DNA from: Pezizomycotina sp. ARF18
Taxonomy: Eukaryota > Ascomycota
Reading direction: 5' to 3'
Assembly (NCBI GenBank): GCA_002224055.1
Contig: AZLU01000011.1
Coordinates: forward strand, 18,501 to 82,500
Length of the DNA: 64,000 nt
Positions within the stretch are counted from its first letter, which is position 1. Every line of letters begins with the position of its first letter. A program made the position numbers and the translations under genes. Below the pieces are notes generated by a model that had not been told where the DNA came from, did no database searches, and saw only the letters and a program-made list of their open reading frames with translations. Shown piece after piece: positions 54,518-64,000 of this stretch.

Positions 54518-56022
54518 TCACGCCTCAAGCTCGGCAAAGTTTACTACGACATCATCAATCTCGGATTGAGCGAAAACTTCCCTCGAGTGATCAACCGTAC
54601 AAATCCTCCAATTGTGCCAGCCCGAATTGACCAACACCCCACTCCCTCTAAACCTCTTCAGAAGTTTCTTATACGCGGCTTCATCCTCCACGAAACTCGA
54701 GCACAGCGTAACCAGCACGCTACCGCTGTGCGGATTATGAAAGCTCAGGTTGGGATCGCAGTACCTCAGCATATCCAAAAACACTTTTCTGGGCCGCATA
54801 TCGCAAAGTACGTCGAAGACTTTCCACCACGTGTCGACTTCGGAGCGTAAATGGCATCCGTAGAGATGGACGGTATTTATCGTCCTCTCCAATGATAATA
54901 GCGCGAGGGATAAAGAGTCCTGCAGGACGACGTATCGCAGCTCTAGGTGGTTTAGGTGTTTCATGAACTTGAATTCCTCGACGCGGAAGTCGTTCGTTAC
55001 GCTCATCTGGGGATCCAGCAGTGATAGCTTGAGAGAGCGGAGCGGGAGTGTGCTGATCCACGTTTCTAATAACCTAATATCGTTATTATCGAAGTCTGGA
55101 CTATCGCTCAAGTCGTCGTGGTGGCGGTAGCCGTCTATTTCGAATTCTCGTAGACGGGAGATATTTGCTTTAAAGATATCGCTGCGCGGCATGCAGTGTT
55201 CTGCGAAGCCGTGGAATGTGGAGGCGTGCGTGACGAAGTCGGGGGAGAAAGACAGCGTGTGCAGGCTCGGGAAGTCGTAAGAGTGGAGCATCTGCGCAAC
55301 GATGAAGTACATGAGATACCGGCGGTGGTCGTCTACCAGAGCGTCGGTGAAGACTTTTATTTTTCGGAGGGTGGAGGAGCAAGATGTCATTATTCGTGTG
55401 AGGTATCTAAGAGCATCTGTTGCCCAAGGGTTGGCAAATACTCGTTTGAGATCTTCGGCGGGACCTGGATGGCTTAACATTGTGAGTAACTCACTGTAAT
55501 ATTTAACACAACGCCCCAAAAAAAAATTTATGAATTCGTGGTGTTATGCCTTCATAAACCCTCCGCTAGAATACTGCATCGGCATCTTGAAATCCCAGAA
55601 ATCCGTAACACTTGCTTTATCGCCATGTGGATCCAGCGAATCGTATAGCAGCAGTCGTAGGTTCTTGATATAAGGCCCTATGCGCTCGTTCGCTAATACC
55701 TGAACGTCCCAGCGCAGTATTTCCGGGTTCATGCTTAGCACGACCTTGCGGTATATTTTCCGCCGGGCGAAATCGCAGAGGAGTCGGTTGACGGAGCATA
55801 ATGTCCAGACCATCTCCTGCTTCACGTATTTCCCTTGCTCGTTCCCGGTATCGTGCTCGAGGCATTCGTCTGCAATCTGATATCGCGTTAATAGCTTGTA
55901 CTCCGTGTTTGGAGTTGATTTAGATTGTGTTCTGGTTTTACCTGCAGCAGGATATCATCCGGCAGAGCTTGTGTGGAAACTTTCGGGGGTGGAACGGCGG
56001 CGGAAGCCTTCATCTGCGCCAT
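54518..56022 (-). pseudogene. family B, copy B9, best preserved
   Basis: Exon 1 (56022-55942, 27 codons): MAQMKASAAVPPPKVSTQ, then ALPDDILLQ, the F-box start. The phase-0 intron is 55941-55877. Exon 2: IADECLEHDTGNEQGKY, MVWTLCSVNRLLCDFARRKI, VLSMNPEILRWDVQVLANE, RIGPYIKNLRLLLYDSLDP. A single in-frame TAA (55544-55546) follows YSSGGFMKA, and the same frame continues LGRCVKYYSELLTM, MTSCSSTLRKIKVFTDALVD, VAQMLHSYDFPSLHTLSFSP, LLETWISTLPLRSLKLSLLD (family Trp), SLALLSLERTINTVHLYGCH, DTWWKVFDVLCDMRPRKVFL, VTLCSSFVEDEAAYKKLLKR, then a private C-terminal end. Total about 455 residues. The TAA may be a CAA-to-TAA change, or it may sit in a second intron (GTTTAT...TTACAG). This copy is the reference for the family. 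Confidence 0.85.
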
Positions 56023-57357
56023 TGCTGGAGGCAAGACCTTGAAAGCTACCGGCAGGATGGAGGAGAACTCGTCTGGTGATATGGGACTAAAGATAGCTTG
56101 CAGGCGCCTCAGTCGGCACCTCCTGGACGACCTTTTCTGGTAGGTGAAGAATGACGTTTAACATTAGCTAACGCGGCGTGACGTGAGCATATGAAAAAAG
56201 AGTCAAAGGAAAATTATCTGCTTTGTTGTCCCCATCCCGCATCCAGCTAAATTTTCCTTTTGCGGTCAAAGCGGGGTTTAATGGTTTTTCAGCCTCACCT
56301 GGAGCCTCGGTTATCCAAAAAAGCAATACGCCAATACGCAAATGTTCCTGAGACTAAACCGCTTTGGTCGCGGCGAGGATGACAAGCGATCCCCGCTGGC
56401 GAAAACCTCGGAGTATTATTTATTGTTCGTGAAGTGATTGAACTTACATGAATATATGCGTGTATGAATTGTGTGGCTCCGGACCTTTAGAGTAGTGAGA
56501 AGTTTATACTGCGTAAATAATTAGTGAAGGCGCTTAGCGAGTGGAAAAAGCCAAATCTGGCGGCATTCTGGGCTGGGATGAAGGTAGGGGCGATAGGTAT
56601 GCTGCCATGTACTTTCTTTATAGCGAACGGGATACCCGCTGGGAATGGCTACAGAGCCTGGAGGGTTGGGACGGAAGCGCATGCACATACCTATTCGACT
56701 GATGGGTGTATTTTAGACACATAACAACCAATTGATGTATCACTAGATCTTAATCTTCTCCAAGAACTGGTGAGCGGGAAGCAAGCTGATGTTATATTTC
56801 GATTACCACATGCTTGGATATACCTGCGCCTACTTGGAAAATAGCAGAAAATCGTTAAATTGCGAGTAAATATCGCTGTTAGTTGTTGTACGGCTAGTTT
56901 ATGAGAAGTAGGATGCTCGACCAACATCTGTAGAGGAGTGAAGCAAAGAGATTGCCCACTCGAGCCTGAGAACCTATTATGGACTGGATTGAATGTTTAA
57001 AAGAATATAGATCTCAAGTGAATGATCAGCTCACATAGGAAATAAAAGAAGAGGTTCTAGTATTTTCCCTGAGAAATAATACTGGCGAAAAGCTCCGCAA
57101 AAAAAAAAAAAAAAAGAAAAAAAAAAAAAAAAAAAAGGAAAAAAAGGGAAAAATGCAGTGTACTATGGAAAGCGTGTGGCAGGTAGTATTTAAGCTACTA
57201 CTTCTTCGCAAAGATTCTTTACGCCCTTCTCTAACTTAATATCATCAATCAAATATTTAACTTATTCTATCCTCCTTTAGATATTGAATTACAAAGTTTA
57301 AAAGCACGAATCGTTCTTCATTTCATTATTGTTAAGATTTGTCAATCAATCTTGACG
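56023..57357. other. 1.3 kb intergenic with A-rich tract
   Basis: An A-rich tract runs from 57100 to 57150. A 66-residue open frame at 56524-56724 (+) and an ankyrin-like fragment reading TPLQMLVEHP on the minus strand (about 56900-56945) are too short to call. The last 100 bases are the promoter side of the secreted protein gene. Confidence 0.4.
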
Positions 57358-58944
57358 ATGAAGGCTATAATCCCTCTCATCTTCCTGGCCACGGGCTTGG
57401 TTGGCGCTCTCCCCGTCAATCCTGATAGCGCTAAAGGGGTTCTTTGTACTGTTCCTGGTAAGTACGAATTCCTTCACCTACATCGTCAAAGTCTACGTTC
57501 TGTTATTGTCAGTTAGGTTATCTGTTTCTGAAGCGAGCTTCGCTTTCCTGCTTTTCTCTTATACCCTTCTGCTTCCCAGCTTGTCTGTTATTCGGCTTCA
57601 AAGCTGATTGAAGTATTTTATCTTCGTTATCTGGACGACTTCAATCTTGTCTCATACGTATCTGCTGCTGACCTTTGAACCTTTCTCTCGCATGAACAGC
57701 CTGCCGCTACAATAGCGACTGCTGTCCTGGACATGTCTGTGGCAACCGCGCTAGGTTGGGCTTAGGACAGTGCATAGCGAAAACGCACCAACAGAGGGCT
57801 GCCGAGCGCTCAGTTGGCACCCCGGAAATCAGCCTTGATGGCTCTGATAGGCTTGTGTGCATCCAGCGCTCGAGTAAGTATGATCTCTCCGTCACGTTGA
57901 TTATTGACTCTCTGTGTTGAGTGGTTTTACACGCCGCTAGTGGAGACCATCATCTACGGCGTTGACAATTCTTTATCTCTTTGTTATAACTTCGTACTGA
58001 CGCGTTGAACATTTCAACGAAAAGTCAATTGCCGCTGAACTCTGACTGCTGCCCGGATTACTACTGCGGGAACCGTCTTAAATTCGGAATCGGGCACTGC
58101 ATCCCGGAGGTTAAATCTCTGAAGCCCCACGACGTCGTCGCCAAGCGCCACTACGGCAACGCCGCCCCCGGTAACGGCCAGGGTCATGATCACAGCCAGC
58201 CGAAGACTCTGGTGCAGCTACTCACGCTTCTCAAACACCAGGCTGATTCGTCCTCACAAAGGCAAGCACACCAAGCGCCAAGATGGCACTCCTCCAGATA
58301 ACGGTCAGAGTCATGATAACAGCAAGCCGATGACTCGTGCGCAGATGCTCGCTCTGCTGAAGAACAGGCTGATCATGTGATGCACAAAGGCATGCACTAC
58401 AAGCGCCACTACGGCCCGCCGTCTGCCCCTGCTGTGGCTGAGAGCGGCACCGTACGCCTCTTGCACTCAATAGCAAACCACATAGTAAGCCCCATCGTTT
58501 CCAGAGCTTGGAGGGCAACCCCGACATGCCGCACCGTGGGCCTCATCGTCTCCCGGGTTTGGAGCACAACACAGTCAAGCATCACTACGGCCCTGTCCGC
58601 GGCAAGCATTCTCCACCCCGACTCCATCACTCACCAACTCGCCCCACCACGGCAAGCCTCAACATCTCGAACCTCATATCCCTCCAAAGTCCCCGAACTC
58701 GGAACCCGCACAACATTTCCGTCATCAGCATCCTGGAACTCCACAGGTCGCCGGTCGGAACGACAACGACAAAGTTAGCAAGAGGGAGCCGAAGATTCCC
58801 GCGAGGCCACCGACGGCGGAGGAGCTACTTGAGAGGAAGCTCAAGCAGATGGAAGCGGACAAGCACAAGAAGGAGCTGGTGATGGCGGCTGGCGAGCAGC
58901 ACCTTGATTTCAAATTTCATCAGCTTTGCATTTCACTAACGTAA
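57358..58944 (+). pseudogene. secreted protein with two knottin-like six-Cys units and His-rich tail
   Basis: Exon 1 (57358-57457): signal peptide MKAIIPLIFLATGLVGA, then LPVNPDSAKGVLCTVP. Exon 2 (57700-57873) completes unit 1 (CRYNSDCCPGHVCGNR, then C) and starts unit 2 (LVCIQRS). Exon 3 (from about 58025) carries NSDCCPDYYCGNRLKFGIGH and C. Both units have the spacing C-x(4/6)-C-x5-CC-x4-C-x10-C, the inhibitor-cystine-knot framework. Both introns fall between Cys1 and Cys2 in phase 1, so exon 2 (174 nt) is a shufflable module. The long tail is His/Lys/Pro/Gly-rich with imperfect repeats (GHDHSQPKTLVQLLTLLKH; DNSKPMTRAQMLALLKNRL). It ends in a charged helix (TAEELLERKLKQMEADKHKK) and TAA at about 58944. 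Several one-base breaks lie in exon 3. Function unknown; knottins act as inhibitors, defence or toxin-like peptides in other groups, which says nothing certain here. Confidence 0.7.
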
Positions 58945-59445
58945 CACATCACTGCCGTTAGGTGGATAAAAAGCTTTCATTAGCAAAAAACATTTTCTTT
59001 TCAGCATATCAAGGATCGGGTTTCGGAATTTTCCAAAAAAAAAAAAAAAAAAACCCCATTTCAAAGATTTCTCACGTTTGTTCAATAAGACGGGACGAAG
59101 ATGGGTGATTGAAATTGGTAATAGGCCTTAATGCTCTGTTATTAGAAGATAAAAATGGAACATAGATAATCAGAGATAGCTACAGAGACCATAAAGCTAT
59201 AAATAAGCAGTTCTAGCTTCTACTGTCACATACTTGTGGAGAAGAAGGATATATATATATATATCATATCACTTTAGGTCTTATCTTTCGAGGATTCCTT
59301 TACAATGATTGAATCTCTTGGTGTTCCGGACGGAGACAATGATTCAGGCAAAAGTGTGATGGTGATCATTTGTTGCACTATCCGGAGATATTTGTCGAGT
59401 ATTTCCCGGATCCCAACGTAACATCCAACCTACAGCACACCCAAT
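58945..59445. other. intergenic with A20 run and short TA repeat
   Basis: A-run at 59035-59054 and a TATATATATATAT stretch at about 59249-59262. No gene. Confidence 0.5.
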
Positions 59446-59880
59446 CTACCCACTCAACAGCCCCTCAAACATCCCCGCCAACTCATCCATAATACCGGCG
59501 CATTATCGACCCTCATCTGCGCCGTCTCAATGTCCATGCTAACGTTAATCTGCGCCAGATTAACCCCCGGATTCGCCGGTCCGTATTCATTAATCAACCA
59601 CACGACGCCTTTATCCGCGTATACGCGGGCGACGCGTCTGTTCATCTTGCGCCTTCTGGTCGCCGTAGGCTTGCCGGATTTAGGTATGTAGCCGCGTGTC
59701 GCGATGACGTGGTGGGCAGCGGCGTAGCAGAGGTCCCAGAGCTTTTGCTCCAGGGTGGGGAGGCGGAGGTGCTGTCCATAGTCTTATTCCCTGTGGGGTT
59801 CCCTTCTAGGAAATTCAGAAGGCTTGGGAGATGGGCGGTTCGAACGATTCTAGGGAAGATCAGGCGAAGACTCGATAACC
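59446..59880 (-). pseudogene. unrecognised protein, two frame breaks
   Basis: Segments, in order: PRIVRTAHLPSLLNFLEGNP; after a one-base shift YGQHLRLPTLEQKLWDLCYA and AAHHVIATRGYIPKSGKPTA, TRRRKMNRRVARVYADKGVV, WLINEYGPANPGVNLAQINV and MDIETAQMRVDNAPV. After a second shift the end is MDELAGMFEGLLSG with TAG at 59446-59448. About 140 residues, with a basic central patch. It is well patterned and clearly coding. No family is recognised. The start lies right of about 59850 and was not fixed. Confidence 0.5.
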
Positions 59881-60583
59881 CGCAGGATTGGTAGTTGTAA
59901 GGCTGGAATGTTTCGTTTGGTCTCTTGCTTGGACTAGGGTTGAATACGGCAATATATTGCTTTCAGGGAGAAAGGAAGGACTTTGAAATATCTAGAACGA
60001 GGCGATTTTGAAATGCAGAACATGCAGGGAGTTTATGTTTCGCCGGGGTATCGATATACCGTGAATTCTAGCTAACGTGTATTTTTTCTATTAAAATCTA
60101 GAAGCTAAGGAAACCCCCTAATTTCTGGAAACAAAAGAGAACAGGCCCACGAATAAGAGAAATGGGAACTATTGGAGAATTGAAAATGGACGGTAACCGT
60201 CATAGCAAATATTTTCCCCTTTTGCATGTGAATTAACGATAAGAATTTCTATCAAAAGAGAAAACAGTTAATTTTCTACCTGTTAGCAGCTTTAAGAATA
60301 TGATTTTGAAGTTGAGTCTTATCACTTACTCTAAAAAAATTCGCTAGAGAAATCGGGTCCTTGGTCTTGCCGCAGTTGCGGTTGTTCCTGTGAATTGTTG
60401 TTGTTGTTGCTGCCTTTATGATTTATTTCGCATGACCTAGACTAGGAAAGGACCATCCACCACGGTTTGATATGCTTCAATGGCTCAAAACTACAGAAAT
60501 ATCGCCATATCAGCATATAATCTCTACTTTTCGGAAAAAAAAAAAAAAGAGAGAGAGAGAGAGAGAGATAGACAGAAAAGGTG
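59881..60583. other. intergenic with A-run and (GA)n
   Basis: An A-run at about 60535-60548 runs into a GA dinucleotide repeat (60549-60568), just left of the stop codon of the next minus-strand gene. No gene. Confidence 0.55.
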
Positions 60584-61088
60584 TTAGAGAGGCTCACTCG
60601 ACAAAGCAACAGAGCTCTTCCTCAACGGCGTAACCGGAACACCCATAGCTCCCGCAATCATCTTATTCAAATCCTCCGTAACGCTCTTCCCCGGCAACCT
60701 ATCCCTTGACCATCTTCTCCAAGCTCTTCATATCATTTCTGCCCGCGTAGTCCATGAGGATCCACTCCCCGTAGCGTTTGCAGACGCTGCGGATCTTCTC
60801 GTCGGAGTCCTCGACGTTGATGTTGAGACGCTCGAAGCAACGATTGCGACGGCGTGGAGGAGCTCGAGGAGGTGCTTCTTGAGTTCGGAAGCTGGGGTTG
60901 ATTGGGGGAGTTGGCGGAGAGGAGTTGCATGAGTTTGCGCTCCAGTTCGGGGTTCTTCGTTGGCGTTGAGAGGACCGAGGAGGAAGTGAGCGGCTTGGTG
61001 GGATCAAAGGTGCCATGGACAGCTTTGGACCAGTGATGCTTGAACCAGCGCCGGCGAGGGACGAAGGAGGTGCAATGGAGGAGTACAT
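60584..61088 (-). pseudogene. unrecognised protein, several frame breaks
   Basis: MYSSIAPPSSLAGAG opens a frame that soon shifts to WFKHHWSKAVHGTFDPTKPL, TPTKNPELERKLMQLLSANS, SELKKHLLELLHAVA. After another shift come RCFERLNINVEDSDEKIRSV, CKRYGEWILMDYAGRNDMKS and LEKMVK. A last shift gives DRLPGKSVTEDLNKMIAGAM and GVPVTPLRKSSVALSSEPL with TAA at 60584-60586. About 165 residues, mostly helical. Three one-base losses are implied. It is clearly coding but from no family I know. The spacing and strand are like those of the gene to its left. Confidence 0.5.
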
Positions 61089-61268
61089 GGTTATGATCTT
61101 GAGCTGATTGGCTAACTTGGAAGAGGATGGTGTATGGGAGGAGAGCCGTTAACCGAAGAAAGTGGTGGTAAGTAAGTGCTCGATTGGCGTGAAGTAAAGA
61201 TCTTTGTTTGTGGGGATTTAAATGTTTTGTTAAAAATGTTTGCCGCAAATAATCGATTTTGGCTCGCA

Positions 61269-61299
<31 letters not shown>

Positions 61300-61981
61300 G
61301 GTAGTCCAAAATTGCCACAAAAAATTATATACATATAATATCTTTTTTATATCATCACAGATTACATCGAGCGTATCCGATCCTGCATAGGGACTCCTTC
61401 GAGTAAAGGAGTGTACGGAGATCCTGGCTTCGTGTCTTCCTGAATCGTCGTGCCCTGGTCCATGGAGCATCTGGTTTCCAAATCTTTTAACATGACTCAG
61501 TGTTACGTCTTTGTCCCCCGCAGTAAGCGATAGCGCCTGAAAGGGTTCTTTGATCATTCGGAAGTGATGAATGGCACTTCCATACCGATGTATCGTAGGT
61601 AAAAGACAGATGCCAAAAAAAGTATCATCTAGCAGGTAAGACGGCTCAGATGATTCTTGGCCGCAAAGAACTGATTCATGTTATGAGACGGACGCAAGTG
61701 GCATCCGGAGCTTGTTCTGAACTTACTCCTATGCATTCTTTCGAATTGAATCAGGTTCAGGGATAGAAGTAAGCTGAAGGAACTGAGGATATTCGACTCA
61801 AAATCCAATGGCTGAGTACTGTTAACAATCATTATAAATACCTGCGAATAGCGCTCTTGATGGCTGTCATCGGTTCCTTGAGCAGTTCCAGCCTAGTCTT
61901 TTAAGAAAAGGATAAAACTATATAATTGCCCATTTAGTCTTTTTATACCTCTGTCTACACTAAACCACCACGACAGACTCC
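61089..61981. other. intergenic with T25 run
   Basis: A T-run at 61271-61295. An open frame on the minus strand between 61294 and 61557 has no features. It separates the minus-strand pair from the plus-strand pair on the right. Confidence 0.45.
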
Positions 61982-62491
61982 ATGGATTCGTCAGACAACA
62001 AACCTCCTCAACAAGCCCCGGAAATGTCGGAAGAGGAGAAGAAAAAGAGGAGGTGAAGGAAAAGCTAGCGGAGGCCGAAAAAATGCTACAATATGCCAAA
62101 CAATGAACCATGCGGCCGGCGTCTTTACAGACTCGGTGAACGAAATCATAGACAAGTATGATCCACCGGAAGACGAGATGGACATGCTCATCCGCTTGCT
62201 CGACCGCAGAAAGATCAAGACGCGTAACGTCCTCGAAGACGAAATGCCAAGGATTCACGGGTACGACAACGGCGTAGCCAAAATCATTAGGGTCCTGAGC
62301 CACGCGCGCGACTGCCAAACGCTTGCGAGGAGAACTACCAGAGGCTGTAAGGGTTTTTTTTGAAATCGGAAGGTAATCCGCTCGCTGCCGCTTGCGCCGA
62401 CGAGGCGTTCCGTCGGCTGGCGAAATTTAATCTGAAAGGGATCTTGGGAATTGAGGAAGCCGAGGGTACCAAGGAAGCCAAGGAGATATAG
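61982..62491 (+). pseudogene. unrecognised helical protein, three frame breaks
   Basis: Starts MDSSDNKPPQQAPEMSEEEK with a basic stretch, then after a shift VKEKLAEAEKMLQYAKQ. After a second shift come MNHAAGVFTDSVNEIIDKYD, PPEDEMDMLIRLLDRRKIKT, RNVLEDEMPRIHGYDNGVAK and IIRVLSHARDCQTLAR. After a T-run (62353-62360) it reads FLKSEGNPLAAACADEAFRR and LAKFNLKGILGIEEAEGTKE, ending TAG. About 165 residues, acidic and helical. The third break is at an eight-T run, the kind of place where read errors arise. Family unknown. Confidence 0.5.
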
Positions 62492-62795
62492 TATAGATGC
62501 TTTTCTTTCTTTTTTTTCATTTTCGTGTCATTCAGTTTTTTATTGCTGGAAATTTTTTAAACCTACACTACTTGAGTATTCGAAAATCGCGCGCTGGTGC
62601 CTCTCGTTCTTTATTGCTATGTTGAATTGTGGCCTTTGGAAAATTTGTGTGCTATGAATAAGACGTATTTTTTTGGAGAATATCCATAAGCTTACGGCGA
62701 AAGAGATTTATTGTGCTAGTATGTCTCGATACAATTTACTATATATTTGAGTTTTCACGACATCTATTCCCACAACGACCGGAGAGTTAGAAACA

Positions 62796-63427
62796 ATGTT
62801 GGCGAACGCGGTTATATTCCTTAATCAGGAGAATGCTACACAAAGGTCTCCCAAACAAGACCCACCGAGGGTTAAACCTAAGAAGCACCGAAGATATCAA
62901 TCCATACTTTGAAGACAATGTCTGGCCGGAGGATCTACCACCCGTGAACCACCCAATCTACAATTTTACAAACCAGCTACGCGACGCCCTCCTCGATAAA
63001 ATGCTCCCTCGCGCTCCTGACTACGCCAAAGTACAAGACGAAATGGAGAACTACACCGGTTCCGGAGAGGAGCCCCGAAGCTAGAGCGCAACTCAGAGAG
63101 AGAGGAGGAAAGTAAGCAATTTCGCGACTCTTACCGCGCAGTGGTTGTGAAGTGGTTCGTGGTGGAGAACTATCAGGATTTGGTCCGCGTGACGAAATCG
63201 TCCGGGATGGAAAACAGACGGAAAAGCTACGGAAATATCTGGTGGACGTGTGGAAACTGTGGGAGACGGCACGGCAGAATGGGTGGAGGGTGTTCGGGGA
63301 TAAGAGGTATAAATCGCACCATACCACCTTGATCTGGACGATTATCCGTAAGGCTCTCTCGAAGAGCCTGGGGATATCATCGAACGGGAGGGTACTAAGG
63401 GCATTTGGGATATTCCACCGCTTTTAA
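62796..63427 (+). pseudogene. unrecognised protein, two frame breaks
   Basis: MLANAVIFLNQENATQRSPK opens the first frame. One base over it continues TEDINPYFEDNVWPEDLPPV, NHPIYNFTNQLRDALLDKML and PRAPDYAKVQDEMENYTGSG. The second break, near 63075, leads to ARAQLREREESKQFRDSYR and then, shifted again, LRKYLVDVWKLWETARQNGW, RVFGDKRYKSHHTTLIWTII and RKALSKSLGISSNGRVLRAF, with TAA at 63427. About 205 residues. No family is recognised. It follows the previous gene on the same strand after 300 bases and has a similar composition. Confidence 0.5.
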
Positions 63428-64000
63428 ACGGTGCTTACAAACTGTATATTGTTTAGATGTATTATCGGTCTAGATGTCTTTGACCAACTGTGATAGAGAA
63501 TTTATTGGGGGTTTTTTTTCTTTCCTTTCACAGAACACGAGCTCACACGTGACACAAAGTGTTTTTTGGTAGAGCAAAACACCTAGGATGCGTTGTGAGC
63601 TTATCTATTTTCGAGACGATATAATAAAAGAGCAGATTGACGGTTACATTCTCTTTCAGTATCACTTCAACAATCACTGTTAAGCACCAAAAAATGAATC
63701 CCTAGACGTATCAATATTTCATCTCAGAGTTAAAAAAGAGAAGTAGGAGGGAATACATGCCTGACATAGCACCGCAAACTTTAGAGTGCAGAAAGCCAAT
63801 TTTAGTATGAGAAAAATAAGCTCATAGAGGTAGTAGTAATACGATTTAATGGAAGGCGATGGTGCAGTAGAAATATTACAGAACGATAAATCGACATGGG
63901 GAGGATGAAAAGATAAACACGAAAAAAGGTAAATAAGTAATGCCAGAACGTCAAGATAATGTAGTGAATTTGCTAAGAATTTTATAAAGTGCCAGATTCT
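63428..64000. other. right edge, no gene seen
   Basis: AT-rich sequence with no supported frame up to the window end. Confidence 0.5.

Noticed and set aside
56880-56950. Ankyrin-like fragment TPLQMLVEHP on the minus strand
   Set aside because: Only one partial repeat without the helix pair or neighbours; too short to support.

Overview
The window looks like a gene-sparse accessory region of a filamentous ascomycete (Pezizomycotina). The evidence is short introns of about 60-100 nt with GTAAG donors, CTAAC-like branch sites and YAG acceptors, a Dal5-type MFS transporter, a cytochrome P450, an AsaB/CmcJ-type oxygenase, small secreted proteins and a large excess of F-box genes. The species cannot be told. 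No rRNA, tRNA or CRISPR array was seen.

Left part (1-20.2 kb): two unrecognised genes; three broken copies of a short F-box gene in a tight cluster (2.6-4.7 kb, the middle one inverted); two P450 copies in the same orientation, one a badly decayed 3' relic (5.2-5.5 kb) and one nearly full length but interrupted (7.0-8.8 kb); several unrecognised coding remnants (10.9-15.8 kb); a Dal5-type MFS transporter (16.9-18.5 kb); and an unrelated F-box gene with a stop codon inside the box (19.1-20.2 kb). Middle part (21-57 kb): nine copies of one long F-box/LRR-like family (called family B here), at 21.5, 25.1, 26.2, 30.5, 32.4, 33.9, 43.1, 45.2 and 54.5 kb, on both strands and in different stages of decay. 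Between them lie small secreted proteins, decayed membrane-protein genes, an AsaB/CmcJ-type gene, one intact short F-box gene (48.1 kb) and a Cys/His-rich zinc-binding-type gene (50.5 kb). Right part (57-64 kb): a secreted protein with two knottin-like six-cysteine units and a long His-rich tail, then four unrecognised genes.

The F-box proteins would be adaptors that present substrates to SCF ubiquitin ligases. Family B shares an unusual plan. A first exon ends inside the F-box (LPxEILLQ), a phase-0 intron follows, then an 'LWxLxxVNRLFCDFARxKLF' block, an LRR-like body with a conserved Trp, and a C-terminal Cys...Asp-Lys-x-x-Phe/Tyr signature. With five to six secreted-protein genes interspersed, the region resembles a fast-evolving host-interaction or lineage-specific island. 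That role is inference.

Main caution: almost every gene here needs one to six single-base frame corrections, and nearly all of them look like missing bases, often in short homopolymers. The reading around them stays strongly protein-like. This could mean uncorrected long-read indel errors rather than real decay. A few breaks are different: Trp codons changed to TAG in the P450, the 19-kb F-box and one family-B gene, and C-to-T/G-to-A changes in the P450 relic. These look like true mutation of the RIP type. 'Pseudogene' below therefore means 'interrupted as written'.
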